Source of the DNA: Saussurea involucrata
Lineage: Eukaryota > Streptophyta > Magnoliopsida > Asterales > Asteraceae
Direction: 5' to 3'
Assembly: GCA_033807775.1 (NCBI GenBank)
Contig: CM066320.1
Coordinates: forward strand, 184,127,784-184,191,783
Length of the DNA: 64,000 nt
The notes under the pieces were generated by a model. The model was not told the DNA's origin and made no database searches. It worked only from the letters and a program-made list of their open reading frames with translations. The translations under genes were made by a program, and so were the position numbers. Positions 1 through 11,196 of this stretch are shown here, in pieces (the stretch's first letter is position 1; each line of letters starts with the position of its first letter).

Positions 1-251
1 TTTTGCCGGCACCACACCCCACCCTTCAACTTCACCAGCTTTTACTTTATAAAGGCAATGTTGCCAAGATTTGCTTGCCAATGTATGTTAGGCTAATGAA
101 TCCTTAGGGATGTGAAGCCTTATTCGTGATGATGGTTGTTGATCTCTTCCCTATATATGGTTGCTCTGTCATATTTTCTGTGCCTATTATGATCTGTTTT
201 CTTTTGGTATTGTCAATAACAGAATGATTAGAATGATTGGAACTGCTATAA

Positions 252-571
252 GACCATCCGTAGTGGTCACGGGTAAGGCCTCGGGTAAGGCTTAGTTGGC
301 AAGCGGGTAAGCGGGTCCGGGGGGAGCGGGTAGGCGGGAGCGGGTTCATGAACCCGATGAAGAGAAAAGGGAACCCGAGGGATAGGGTGTTGGGTTTTTT
401 TTTTAATGTTTTAAGGGGTATCGGGTAGGAGTGGGTTCATTGGGTACTGGTACTCCACTTTTGGGTAAGGAGGGTAGGAAAGAGAAAAGCTGATGTGGCG
501 CTGAGGTGGCAAGTGGGTTCATTGGGTTCATTAGGTACGGGTACTCAAGGCCTAAGCAGTGATGGAGCATT
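252..571. mobile_element. candidate MITE, short imperfect TIRs
   Basis: The left end reads GACCATCCGTAGTGG and the right end, reversed, reads GCTCCATCACTGCTTAGG, so the ends are weak inverted repeats around a GGGTA/GGGTT-rich core. The core repeats GGGTTCATTGGGTA-like words and codes for nothing. Superfamily is not settled and no clean target duplication is visible. I infer a non-autonomous DNA transposon, with low confidence. Confidence 0.35.
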
Positions 572-624
572 AGTTAAGGTTTCGCGACCTCTTTAGGTCA
601 TTCAAATTTTCTTTGGGTAAAGTT

Positions 625-796
625 TTTTTTTTTTTGGAAAGGGTATCCCAGGCACAGCCCGGACTAATCCCTGGCAATTTTGAAACTTAAAGATGTCTTA
701 TCAATGTTGAGGACGCCTGGGATCGAACCCTGGGTAGATGAGATATTCCACCACATCACCCAGGGCGATCAACCACTGCGCTACAACCTGATTGAC
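625..796 (-). mobile_element. tRNA-derived SINE, family A
   Basis: Read on the minus strand the element starts with GGTTGTAGCGCAGTGGTTGA, an RNA polymerase III A-box-like sequence, followed about 45 bases on by GGTTCGATCCC, a B box. It ends in an A tail seen as the poly-T at 625-635. A perfect 16-bp target duplication, TTCTTTGGGTAAAGTT, flanks it at 609-624 and 797-812, the mark of LINE-type target-primed insertion. Related copies lie at 33711 and 60472. Confidence 0.85.
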
Positions 797-817
797 TTCT
801 TTGGGTAAAGTTAATAA

Positions 818-866
818 TGGATAAAAAAGAAACTGGGTAGCAGATCTGCAAACATGGAAGTGGAAG

Positions 867-910
<44 letters not shown>

Positions 911-979
911 ATAAAAAAGAAACTGGGTAGCAGATCTGCAAACATGGAAGTGGAAGAGGGATATATATATATATATATA
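818..979. repeat. direct duplication plus (TA)n
   Basis: A block of about 53 bases beginning GGATAAAAAAGAAACTGGG occurs at about 818-870 and again, identical by eye, at 908-960. Each copy is followed by a (TA)n tract (871-907 and 961-979). This looks like a recent local duplication through the microsatellite. No gene is seen. Confidence 0.8.
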
Positions 980-2213
980 CTAGATATGTACCCGCGCCCG
1001 ATGCGGTGCGAAGTATCTCGAATCTAAAACTGAGAATTCGAAAAAATAAGTTTGTTTCATTTTCATATTTATTCGCTTTTAAATCGCATATTAAATGTAT
1101 AAAATTAAAGATCAATATGGTTAATTGGTAAAAAAATGAAAAATATTCGTTCGATAATGGAGTCTTCAAACCGATAACATTTGTGTTCATTTTGAAGGTT
1201 TTGATGAACGGTTATAATGGTATAATTTATAAAAAAAGAAAAACATATTTGTTTAATGTATTTTAGTTTATGTATGTTGATATGACAAGGACGTAAAATA
1301 AAAAATGAAAGATAATGGATATAAAGTAAATTAAATAACTAATTATAATGGTATAAAGTGTAATTTAAAAATAAAAAATAATTTTATTTTTAATTATCAT
1401 GTTCAACGTTGGAGGTTTTAAAGCTTTTAAACTCGTACATGATGTATTGAAATTTGTACTTCTTAAAAATTCAAAAATAACCGTAACTGGAATTATTTTT
1501 AAAAAAGTGTAATAGATAAATATAGATAAGGGCGTAAAATGTACAAGTTTAAAAAAAATCTCGGTATGTCATTCTTGAAAAATCTTGATACGTATTTATG
1601 ATATTTCACAATATTATCAAGTTAAAAAAAATATTCAATTATAAACTTATTTTGAAATTATTGACGAGAATATTGTAATAATATGATTTGTAAAAAAATG
1701 CATTTATTAATATGTTTTAGTTAAACTATAATTATGTATTTTTAATATTATAAGGGTGTAAAATGAAAATGAATAATGTAAGAGATATAAAACAAATTAA
1801 TTCATACATGTTCATGATAATTAATAATATGATTAAATCCAAAAATATTCAATATTGTGCTTATTTCGAAGGTATTGACGAGACTATTACAATGGTGTAA
1901 TTTGTAAAAAAAAATGTATTTTTTAATGCATTTGAGTTAATATACATTATTTATGTTTATATGATAAGAGTCTAAAATGAAAAATAAAAAAGTAAGGAAT
2001 TAAAAGTAACTACATACTTGATTATAGTAAATGTAACGTATAAATTAAAAAATTGAATTAATGAGAGATTTAAGGAGGAGTGAATGTGAGTGTGCTGATT
2101 GAACTTATAATGTAAACTGCGTCCAGATACATGTTTATGCGGGAAAATACTGAAGTCGGCTCACTAGAATTCGACACGTGGCATGCTAGTTACTTATTTA
2201 TTATATGTATAGA
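980..2213 (-). mobile_element. non-autonomous Helitron, minus strand
   Basis: On the minus strand the 5' end is TCTATACATATAATAAATAAG-like at 2213, next to an A at 2214. The 3' end is a GC-rich hairpin (CCGCATCGGGCGCGG region, 991-1012) followed by CTAG at 980-983 and a T. TC...CTRR termini, a 3' hairpin and insertion between A and T are Helitron hallmarks, and no target duplication is expected. The interior is AT-rich with degenerate repeats of about 170-300 bp that resemble the interior of the MULE at 40778. No Rep/helicase coding is present. Confidence 0.6.
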
Positions 2214-2215
2214 TA

Positions 2216-2478
2216 GGGTCAGGTTCAAGGGAAAATCTTAAAAAACGGAAAACTAAAGAACACCCTAGGAGCCCTTCATCTGGACGGTATGCACTTGTGC
2301 ATACACGTTATTTGTAACATGCATTTGTTCATATATGCACAAATGCATAATGCACTTGTGCATAAAACCAAAAAGTCAACTATTTACCTGTATGCACAAG
2401 TGCATACCGTCCAGATGAAGGACTCCTAGGATGTTCTTCAGTTTTCCGTTTTTTCGAGGTTTTCGCTTGAACCCCCCC

Positions 2479-2479
<1 letters not shown>
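2216..2479. mobile_element. (TA)n-associated long-TIR MITE, family A copy 1
   Basis: The first about 85 bases (GGGTCAGGTTCAAGGG... to ...TATGCACTTGTGCATA) are repeated inverted at the right end, giving a near-complete foldback with a short loop. Shared blocks include ACGGAAAACT, CATCTGGACGGTATGCAC and GCACTTGTGCATA. It abuts the Helitron 5' end on the left and a (CT)n(TA)n tract on the right. Two more copies are at 62935 and 63170. Confidence 0.75.
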
Positions 2480-2542
<63 letters not shown>

Positions 2543-2617
2543 CTATATATATAGAGCTCCCTCTCTCTCTCTCTCTCTCTTTCTTCAGGGCCTGTTATGT
2601 CTAACTCTCTCTCTCTA

Positions 2618-2705
<88 letters not shown>

Positions 2706-2740
2706 GAAAGAGAGAGATAGACATAACAGGTCCTTGAAGT
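2480..2740. repeat. palindromic (CT)n(TA)n(GA)n microsatellites
   Basis: Two composite microsatellites lie in series. The second (about 2584-2740) is bounded by inverted arms CTTCAGGGCCTGTTATGTCT and its near-complement ending TAACAGGTCCTTGAAG. Since (CT)n-(TA)n-(GA)n is itself a palindrome, the whole unit can fold as a hairpin of about 75-bp arms. Apparent ORFs here are repeat translations, not genes. Confidence 0.85.
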
Positions 2741-3177
2741 TTTGTGTTTTACAAAAATAAGAAAAAACAAAAGGAATTGCAAAAAGAGCAAAATCGACAT
2801 ACCTTAAAGACCAAAAGTAGAGTTTACTCTTTACAATATTACAAAAAGTAAGATCATTGATGATGGAAGCCAAGCGGCTTGCATGTTGAGGAAATCAAAT
2901 GCTCTTTAAGTGATTTAAAAGCTTCATTTGTTTAATATTAATTTTGTTAAATGATTCCTTGGAAGGTCTACCAAACATGGGATTAGACCAAAAATGGTTT
3001 GCATAAACTATAATTTTTAAGTAGTTGAATTCAAATATTCTAACAAAATTTGGTTTTTAGGTTGTTATGATAATATATTGATATAAAATGTACAGTTGAC
3101 TTTAGTTACAAACTTAAAAATCTTATTATAGAATAGTTAACGAATGCCCTAACAAGCCATTTTTATTATAATATATT
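2741..3177. other. intergenic, nothing recognised
   Basis: AT-rich unique-looking sequence between the microsatellite hairpin and the left CACTA end. I see no open frame of note, no RNA gene and no element boundary. Confidence 0.6.
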
Positions 3178-3316
3178 CACTACTAGAAATGGGATTTTCA
3201 CCGCCTCCATCGGAAAACTTTGACCATTTTTGGAGGAGTTCAAAATATTTCCCACAACATATTCCGTCCAAAAAGCCTCGGCAAACTACGTACACCTTTT
3301 GCAAAAACATGAATTC

Positions 3317-3756
3317 TGTTAAAAGATGTGATCAAAAACATTAATCTTGACATTTATTTTTTAAAGAGGTATTAACTTGAAATGTTTGGTTATTTTAGGG
3401 TGTTATATGAAATAATAAAATAAAGAAGGGCTGTTATGACAAAGTGTTGAAACTGCACAAGGGTTGCGCCTCACATGGAATGGAAATTAAAGGGTAGCGG
3501 AGTTCTTTCTTAGAAGTGCAAGGACTGAAGCTGAAATTTCTGGAGGACTAGAATGAAACATTGCAGCTGACTATTTAAAGTTCATTTCTCTCATTTACAA
3601 TTCATAATTTTTCAGACGATTTCTGCTCTCTCTCTATTTTCTCTCTAATATCTTTACTAGAGATAATATTAGGGTTAGAACTTATTCATTTGTATAGTTC
3701 TTTTGTATTGTAACATGAACGTCTTATTCAATATATTAGTGTTATGATTTTTCACA
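3317..3756 (+). repeat. copia 5' LTR
   Basis: Starts TGTTAAAAGATG and ends TTTTTCACA. It matches 9420-9858 nearly base for base. The CT-rich stretch and the repeated TTCATTTGTATAGTTC region near the end are likely R/U5. Confidence 0.95.
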
Positions 3757-3768
3757 TGGTATCAGAGC
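3757..3768 (+). promoter_or_regulatory. copia primer binding site (initiator Met tRNA)
   Basis: TGGTATCAGAGC immediately follows the LTR and is the standard complement of the 3' end of plant initiator methionine tRNA. It primes minus-strand DNA synthesis. Confidence 0.9.
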
Positions 3769-4029
3769 ATCACAAGGCTCGATCCATCTTCTGTTCTTCG
3801 TCTTAAAGTCTGAATCATTTTTTCTTTGTTTGACTGTTAATATGGTGAATCGATTGTGTGCATCTGATTTCTTTACCAGAGTTACTTTTGTAACCATGAC
3901 GGTTCTGTGAGCCACAACCTCCTTCGTTATTTCTGCTGTATTACGAATCTGCTGCTTCTTTTCCTTTCAAAAGTTTTTTCAAATTTCTTTTCGAAAAATC
4001 TGAGTTCATAGAAAGAATATTCAAATCTG

Positions 4030-4720
4030 CGGTTCCGTATATGAACTCCATATTTCTTGCTCTTTTTTATTTTTTTAGATCTGTTGTTTTGTATATGAAC
4101 TCCAAATTTCTTGCTCTTTTGAAAAAAATATTCAGATCTGCTGTTTTGTTATTCAGATCTGCTGGTGTTTACAATATTCAGATGTGTCCTCGTGATCTGA
4201 AACCTTTTCAGTTTGTGGATCCGTTGATCCTTAACAGATCACTTAGACTTGCCATAAATCTGTGATATTTCTTAATCTGTTCTTGTGATGGTGCTTCTCG
4301 AATATTGTTCATATAGCTTTGGTTTTCTCTTGGTAAATCTATTCTTATCTCTGTAAATCTGCTATAGTTGTGTTAGTTCTGATTGTGTCTCTAGATCTGA
4401 ATCTCTTCCCTGTAGATTTGGTTCTGATCTAGGGCTATGGTTGTATTTGGTAAGGCCAGATCTGTCCTCGTGATCTGAAACTTTTTAGTTTGTGGATCCG
4501 TTGATCCTTAACAGATCGCTTGGACTTATCATCTATCTGTGGCGTTTACCTATTCTTCTTTCTCTGTTGTGTTAGGGTTACGGTTGTATTTGGTAAGGCC
4601 AGATCTGTCCTCGTGACCTGAAACTTTTTAGTTTGTGGATCCGTTGATCCTTAACAGATCACTTGGACTTATCATAGATCTGAGGCGTTTACCTATTCTT
4701 CTTCCTCTGTTGTGTTCTCT
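4030..4720 (+). repeat. tandem repeats in copia leader
   Basis: The untranslated leader has two repeat types. One is TATATGAACTCCAAATTTCTTGCTC-like, two copies near 4039 and 4094. The other is built on AGATCTGTCCTCGTGATCTG and TGGATCCGTTGATCCTTAAC, with copies near 4184, 4460 and 4602; the last two are spaced by 142 bases. Leader repeats can alter packaging or promoter strength, but here that is conjecture. Confidence 0.75.
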
Positions 4721-5050
4721 TTGGTAATATCTGTGCAAAAGGTCATAATATTTTTTCTTTCATTATACTTACAACTCTTTGTTTCTTCTGTTCAGGTGTG
4801 ATCTGTGGCCTCTCTCGGGCCCCACCTCTGTTCTTATCTGAAATATTACCTGTTGTGATTGTTCTGTCCTTATTGTACCTTTGCTTCCGCTATTTCTCTT
4901 CTCTGTATATTCATCTGTGAACACACTTCGAGAGCTTTGAGGTGTAGCTTGACCTAGCACCACGAGTGTTTTAGGAATCCTGTTTTTCACCTCAGATCTC
5001 TTTGGGTGTTGTTGATCTTTTTGGGTGTTGTTGTATTTCTTTTTGGCATC

Positions 5051-6424
5051 ATGTCTGACGAAGAAGACGCTTTGGTAAACACTGGGATATCTCAGATCAC
5101 CAAACTTGACTTTGGTGATCCTTTATATCTACATCCCAGCGATACCACTGGGGCTTCTTTGCTTCACCTAAAGTTAAATGGGACTGGCAATTACAAGGTT
5201 TGGTCCTGTGCAATGATCCTCGCCCTTGAAACAAAAAATAAACTTGGATTTATAGATGGATCCTGCACTAGACCTACCACTGATCTTGTCCTGGCTAAAC
5301 AATGGGACAGATGTAACTCAATGGTTTTATCTTGGATCTTAAGTTCTGTTACTGAAGAGCTATACCTTGGTCAAGTCTTTTCAAAAATTGCTTCTCATGT
5401 CTGGCTTGAACTTAAGGAAACCTATGATAAGGTGGATGGCTCCGTTACTTTTAATCTACATAAGAAAATTAACTCTTTAACTCAAAACGGATCATCTGTC
5501 TCTGATTACTATCATAGGTTAAACTCTCTATGGAAACAGTTTGACGCCTTAGTCAAACTCCCTGCTTGTACCTGTAATGCTTCCCAGGATTTTACTAAGC
5601 ACAACCAGCTTTTAAAACTTATGCAATTTCTAATGGGCCTAGACGATGTTTACCAGCCAGTAAGGAGTACTATTCTCACAACTAACCCTCTTCCTTCTGT
5701 TAAAACAACCTTCTCTATTATATCAAGAGAAGAATCTCATAGAGGAACCTCTAATACTTCTTCAAATAAAACTGCCTTCTTTGGTAAAACTTCTGAGAAC
5801 AAACGAAAACCTATAAGACCTCCAAATCCAAATCTGTTGTGTAAACATTGTGGCATGATTGGGCATACAATAGAAAGGTGTTACAAGCTAATAGGTTTTC
5901 CCCCAAAAGATTTTCCAAGAAAACCAAATGTAAATGGAAACTTTAGACCATCTTCCAACAATGTTGACACATCCAATACTCACAACACTAGTCAATCTTC
6001 TAGCACTCCTAGTCCATCTCTGACTCAGGAGCAAGTCTCTAAACTTCTGACTCTGCTTAGTTCCAGCTCCTCAAATGTGGCTTCCGCCAACATGGCAGGT
6101 ATGTCACTCTCTTCTCCATCTATACCTAGTTGGATTATAGATTCTGGGGCTACTCAACATATGACCTCATCTCTCAGTAGCCTTAGTAATATTGTAGACG
6201 TGTCAGACTTGAATCTTATTGTTAATCACCCTAATGGATCCAAAGCGAAAATAAATAAAATTGGGAATATGAAACTCACTGATGAATTGGTTCTGTTTGA
6301 TGTCTTAGTTGTACCTGATTTTAATGTGGATTTGTTATCTGTTCACAAGTTAGCTAGAGACAATAAGGTGTTTACTTTGATGAGCATAAATGTTACATTC
6401 AGGACTGTCAACGAACGAGGTTGA
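5051..6424 (+). pseudogene. copia gag and protease (frame-shifted at end)
   Basis: I choose the ATG at 5051 (protein begins MSDEEDALVN) because upstream frame is leader. The gag region has the plant copia capsid block (LNGTGNYKVWSCAM, then FNLHKKINSLTQNGSSVSDY). A CCHC zinc knuckle follows (CKHCGMIGHTIERC), then an aspartic protease with the active site in WIIDSGATQHMTS. The frame ends at TGA 6422-6424 and the GAG-pre-integrase domain continues in another frame, so there is a small indel near 6420. Confidence 0.9.
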
Positions 6425-7626
6425 TGGGGATTGGTAATGAGGCTGGAGGTCTATATCTTTTTAACTTGCATAGTAAGGGTAAGCCTACTTGTTCTAATTC
6501 TACCATTAATTGCTACATATCATATCAGCTATGGCATAGTAGGTTAGGACATCCAGCTGACCCAGTTTTAAATGTTTTAAAAGAAAAATTAAGTATAAAA
6601 TTGGGCTCTTCCTCTCCTTGTGAAAATTTTCACAAAGCTAAACAGTCTCGTACAAAGTTTGATCTTAGTGATCATAAGTCAAAAGAAATAGGAGAACTAA
6701 TTCATTTAGATGTTTGGGGTCCTTATAAAGTCTCTAGCAAGGATGGTTTTAAATACTTCTTAACTGTTGTGGATGATTTCTCAAGACCAGTTTGGGTTTA
6801 TCTCTTAAAGGGAAAGGATGAAGTTTATGACAATATTGTTTCCCTTTTCAAACTCATGCAAACTCAGTTTAACAAAACCATTAAAACTGTTAGAAGCGAT
6901 AATGGAACTGAGTTCTTAAATCAGAAAGTTTCAAATTTTTTCAATTCTCATGGCATTGTTCATCAAACAACCCGTGTCTACACTCCACAACAGAATGGAG
7001 TTGTGGAGCGTAAACATAGCCATTTACTAAACGTGGCAAGGGCTTTAATGTTTCAGGTTGGAGTTCCATTGTACATGTGGTCTGAGTGTATTCTCACCGC
7101 CACCTATCTAATAAATAGAACTCCATCCTCTATTCTGAATGGTAAAAGTCCCTATGAAATTTTCTATGGTTTTCCTCCAGTTCTCACTCATTTAAGGAAT
7201 TTTGGGTGTTTATGCTTTTCAGTTAAACAAAATAATTTTGATAAGTTCGGCTCTAGGGCTGAAAAATGTGTTTTGCTTGGATACTCAAATTCCAAGAAAG
7301 GCTATAGACTGTACAGTCTAGATACTAAACAATATTTAGTTTCTAGAGATGTTACATTTTACGAAAATGTTTTTCCTTTCAAAATGAGTGACAATCTGGA
7401 ATCTTACTCTGAAAATTTGAATACTCTGAACTTTTTTGATAATGTTACTAGTTCTACTGATGATCTTTCTGAAAATCTGCCCAATGAGGAATTTAGGGCT
7501 CGGTCTACAACTCAAGTTAATTGCCCTGATTCCTCTGGTAGTATAGGTAATGTAGACAACCAATTAACTGGTGTTGACACTACCTTGTCTGCTAGGAATC
7601 AAGGAAATCTAGAAACTGATATTTAG
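6425..7626 (+). pseudogene. copia integrase
   Basis: Continues the polyprotein in a different frame from gag. The zinc-binding part reads LWHSRLGHPAD and then PCENFHKAKQ, where the first cysteine of the usual C-x2-C survives but the second has become phenylalanine. The catalytic triad is present: D in HLDVWGPY, D in RSDNGTEFL, E in QQNGVVERKH. The frame ends at TAG 7624-7626; linker sequence typical of copia (SSRIPQFPRKFDD) goes on in frame after the stop. Confidence 0.9.
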
Positions 7627-8524
7627 CATGATACTCATGATGTTGTAGACTCCCCTCCTGAGGGTCAAAATCTACCAAATCAGTCTATTGATTCTTCTTC
7701 TTCGCCTCAATCTATAAGACAGTCTAGTAGAATTCCTCAGTTTCCCCGAAAATTTGATGACTTTGTAGTAAAGCAAAGTAAAATATGGTATTGAAAGAGT
7801 AGTTAATTACTCTCATCTCACAAAAGAAATTTTTTGTTTTGTGTCAAATCTAAATAAGTCTATTGAACCAAGTAGTTTTTCGGAAGCTTGTAAAGATCCT
7901 AATTGGGTAATTGCAATGAATAATGAAATGGAGGCCCTTAATAGGAATGGTACTTGGGTTATAACTGACCTTCCACCAGGAAGAAAACCTATTGGTTGTA
8001 AATGGATTTTTAAGATTAAATACAAGTCTACTGGCGAAATAGAATGATACAAGGCTAGATTAGTAGCCAAAGGCTATAGTCAAAGAGAAGGTCTTGATTA
8101 TGAAGAAACCTTCTCCCCCGTTGTTAAAATGGTAACAATTAGATGTGTTATAGCTTTGTCTGTTCAGTTTAATTGGCCTTTGCATCAACTTGACGTAAAT
8201 AATGCTTTCTTGTACGGTGACTTGACGGAAGAAGTTTACATGACTCTTCCTGAAGGATATTTTTCTAATGATGATAATCATGTTTGCAAACTTGTGAAAT
8301 CTCTGTATGGTCTAAATCAGGCTCCTCGTCAGTGGTACGAGAAGCTGTCAAATTGCTTATTCGATTTTGGTTTTAATCAAAACAATAGTGATTATTCTTT
8401 GTTCACTCTTAAATCTGGAAATACTTTTATTGTTCTACTTGTGTATGTAGATGACATTGTTATAACTGGAAATAATAATAGTGAGATTCACAGAGTGAAA
8501 AACATTTGCAAACAAATTTTATGA
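7627..8524 (+). pseudogene. copia reverse transcriptase, N-terminal two thirds
   Basis: After an indel near 7785 the reverse transcriptase runs in one frame: NEMEALNRNGTWVITDLPPG, then KWIFKIKY, then a TGA at 8045-8047 in place of an arginine codon (CGA to TGA is a CpG transition). It continues with DVNNAFLYGDLTEEVYM, SLYGLNQAPRQWYEK and the catalytic YVDDIVITG, which is intact. The frame is lost near 8523 in an A/T-rich stretch. Confidence 0.9.
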
Positions 8525-8928
8525 TCAAAGATCTTGGAAATTTACAATTCTTTTTATGAATTGAAATTTTAAAATCTCAAGATGGCTTATGTATGAGCCA
8601 AAGAAATTATTGTTTAGAACTGTTAAATGATTTTAGGTATTTAGGTTGTAAGCCTATTAATACTCCAATGGACATGAATTTAATAGTAACAGAATCATCA
8701 AGTTCCTCTTCTGATCCTGTATTAGTTGATATATCTGGTTTTCAACGGTTAATTGGGCGACTCATTTATCTGTTGGCCACTAGACCGGACATTGCTTTTG
8801 CAGTGCATTGCCTTAGTCAATTCATGCATGCGCCTCAGCGTTCTCATCTGAATTTGGCTCTTAGAGTTCTGCGGTATTTGAAAAGACCAGGTAAAGGTAT
8901 TTTATTTTCTGTTTTCGGATTGTTTTAA
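8525..8928 (+). pseudogene. copia reverse transcriptase end
   Basis: Shifted frame carrying MIKDLGNLQFFL, a TGA near 8556 where the family has glycine, then RNYCLELLNDF, INTPMDMN, RLIGRLIYL and TRPDIAFAVHCLSQFMHAP, the conserved reverse transcriptase tail. It ends at a further indel in a T-rich run close to 8925. Confidence 0.88.
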
Positions 8929-8932
8929 ATTG

Positions 8933-9412
8933 TCAGCATACGTGGACGCAGATTGGGGTAAGTGTTTATCTACCCGTAGATCTGTAACTGGATATTGTTT
9001 GTTTCTAGGAAATTGTCTTATTTCTTGGAAAAGTAAAAAGCAAACTGCCGTGTCTCGGTCTTCAGCCGAGTCTGAATACCGAGCCATGGCGTCTGCCACT
9101 TGTGAAATTCTTTGGGTTCTAGAAATTTTGTCTAGTCTTAATATCACAGATTTACTTCTTGTAAATATTTTGTGTGATAATAAGTCTGCAATTCAGATTG
9201 CAAACAATCCTGTTTTTCATGAGAAAACAAAACATATAGAAATTGATTTTCACCAAGTAAGAAATAAAGTGACTAGTGGTGTTCTGAAAACTGTTAAAGT
9301 TGAATCTTTAGAAAATGCAGCTGATATATTTACAAAGTCTCTTTCTTTACATCAGCATGATTATTTGTGCAACAAGTTGAAAATGGTAGACTTGTTCAAA
9401 TGTCAAGATTAA
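8933..9412 (+). pseudogene. copia RNase H
   Basis: The RNase H domain is intact on its own: YVDADWGKCLSTRRSVTGY, WKSKKQTAVSRSSAESEYRA, CDNKSAIQIANNPVFHEKTK and the final IDFHQVRN with ADIFTKSL. The stop codon is followed by the polypurine tract. As the C-terminus of a broken polyprotein it is unlikely to be made. Confidence 0.92.
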
Positions 9413-9419
9413 GGGAGGG
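9411..9419 (+). promoter_or_regulatory. copia polypurine tract
   Basis: AAGGGAGGG directly abuts the TG of the 3' LTR, the site that primes plus-strand DNA. Confidence 0.85.
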
Positions 9420-9858
9420 TGTTAAAAGATGTGATTAAAAACATTAATCTTGACATTTATTTTTTAAAGAGGTATTAACTTGAAATGTTTGGTTATTTTA
9501 GGGTGTTATATGAAATAATAAAATAAAGAAGGGCTGTTATGACAAAGTGTTGAAACTGCACAAGGGTTGCGCCTCACATGGAATGGAAGTTAAAGGGTAG
9601 CGGAGTTCTTTCTTAGAAGTGCAAGGACTGAAGCTGAAATTTCTGGAGGACTAGAATGAAACATTGCAACTGACTATTTAAAGTTCATTTCTCTCATTTA
9701 CAATTCATAATTTTCAGACGATTTCTGCTCTCTCTCTATTTTCTCTCTAATATCTTTACTAGAGATAATATTAGGGTTAGAACTTATTCATTTGTATAGT
9801 TCTTTTGTATTGTAACATGAAAGTCTTATTCAATATATTAGTGTTATGATTTTTCACA
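9420..9858 (+). repeat. copia 3' LTR
   Basis: Starts TGTTAAAAGATG, ends TTTTTCACA, followed by the AATTC target duplication. Differences from the 5' LTR seen by eye: GATC/GATT, GAAAT/GAAGT, CAGCT/CAACT, one T less in a T run, and AACGT/AAAGT. Confidence 0.95.
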
Positions 9859-9863
9859 AATTC

Positions 9864-10609
9864 CCAACGAATTTGCAATGAATTTCCGACAAACTCTTTG
9901 CAATGGTTTTTCGATGAGTGTGATTTTTGACGGTACGGTATCTCCAACGGATTTTCGATGAATATGGTTTTGTTTGAAAAAAATATTACCTTCCGAAGGA
10001 TATTCATCGAAAATGTTGAACATTTAAAATATGAATTCTCCGTAATTGAATTTTCAGTGTTTTAAAAAATATATGCATATAACAATTAATATTCTCTTAC
10101 AAAGGATTTGTAACAAAAAACGGAAGAAGCCAACCACAAAACTTTATCCTGAATGGTTAAACATATTTCCTGTGCTACAGTTTGTAAAAACAACAACGTT
10201 ACTATTTACTAGACATTATTATTGTAGCACAAAAGTCGTGTTCGCCTCATCTATTAGTGATGCAGTGAGAATCATTTTCTTTGATATCGACTTCCTGAAT
10301 AAAATATCATGATTCATGAATATTATATTTAGATGGAACATGTAATTGCAAAAATGTAGAGAGGTAGACATTCGATTGAACTTTTAAAGATCATAACCTA
10401 AAATGCAAAAATAAGTAGACCAACAACACACATTTCAAATGTTTTTCACCAACTTAACCCAATCAAACATGGGAAATCTTGCTAACCACCCCTTGATCCT
10501 TGCATAGGTATGCACATAAGCAATAATCTTAAGAGCATGAAGCCAATGCTTATAGATCTATGTTGACAAAGAAATTGATCGATAAAAGAACAAAAGAAGA
10601 AGAAGCTTA
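9864..10609. other. CACTA subterminal region and unassigned DNA
   Basis: 9864-10040 has several copies of CGACGGATTTTCGATGAAT-like words in both orientations, which I take as CACTA subterminal repeats. 10041-10609 is AT-rich and has no recognisable coding, although a small open frame at 10046-10312 exists by chance. Confidence 0.5.
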
Positions 10610-11196
10610 GGGTGCGTTTGGTTCGTCGGATTCCGCCGGAATTGGAATGGTCAATTCCGTTGACCGAATTCCAATGACATGTTTGGTTACCCATGGAAAT
10701 GAATGGATGGAATTGAATTCCTTCATTGGTGGATTTCACCATTCTTTACAAAATGGATGGAATTGAATTCCATTCCATCCAAATTTGCCTAAATGACAAA
10801 AATACCCTCATTTAATTTAATACTTTAGTTTTTTATTTTATTTTAATTTTTAATTTTAATTTTTTTATTAATATAATTTAATACATTTAGTTTTTATTTT
10901 ATTTTATTTTTTATTTTTGGGTTGTGTATATTATATTTTTTTACACATTAAAGTATTTAATAATTATTTTATAAAAAAAGGTATTTTGGTCATTTGCCGA
11001 AAATTCATTCAAATTCCAAAGCTACATTCTGTGAACCAAACAGACAGATTCCAATTCATTTGACAGATTCAATTCCAATTCTGTCAACCAAACATGTGGT
11101 CAAACCTGACAACATTCCATTCCAATTCCTTCCAGATTCCAATTCCTTTGACAGATTCAATTCCTTCAGAAATCATTCTGTGAACCAAACGCCCCC
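10610..11196. mobile_element. PIF/Harbinger (Tourist-like) MITE
   Basis: Ends GGGTGCGTTTGGTTC and its complement GAACCAAACGCCCCC form the typical Tourist-type TIR, flanked by the trinucleotide TTA at 10607-10609 and 11197-11199. The interior holds many GGAATTGGAATG / CATTCCATTCC words, giving extended inverted repeats. There is no transposase. Confidence 0.8.

Larger units (their letters stand above)
3317..9858 (+). mobile_element. Ty1/copia LTR retrotransposon, full length, defective
   Basis: A complete structure: 440-bp LTR (TG...CA), primer site TGGTATCAGAGC, leader, gag-pol reading gag, protease, integrase, reverse transcriptase, RNase H (the copia order), polypurine tract, 439-bp LTR. 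The 5-bp target duplication AATTC is at 3312-3316 and 9859-9863. The LTRs differ by four substitutions and one indel by hand count (about 1%), so insertion is recent, yet the coding region carries about four frameshifts and three stop codons. It sits inside the CACTA candidate. Confidence 0.95.

Noticed and set aside
104..349. 81-aa minus-strand frame
   Set aside because: It translates the GGGTA-rich MITE core; no family resemblance and it crosses the element end.
2380..2873. Frames rich in SLSLSL/REREREY repeats
   Set aside because: They are translations of (CT)n, (TA)n and (GA)n microsatellites.
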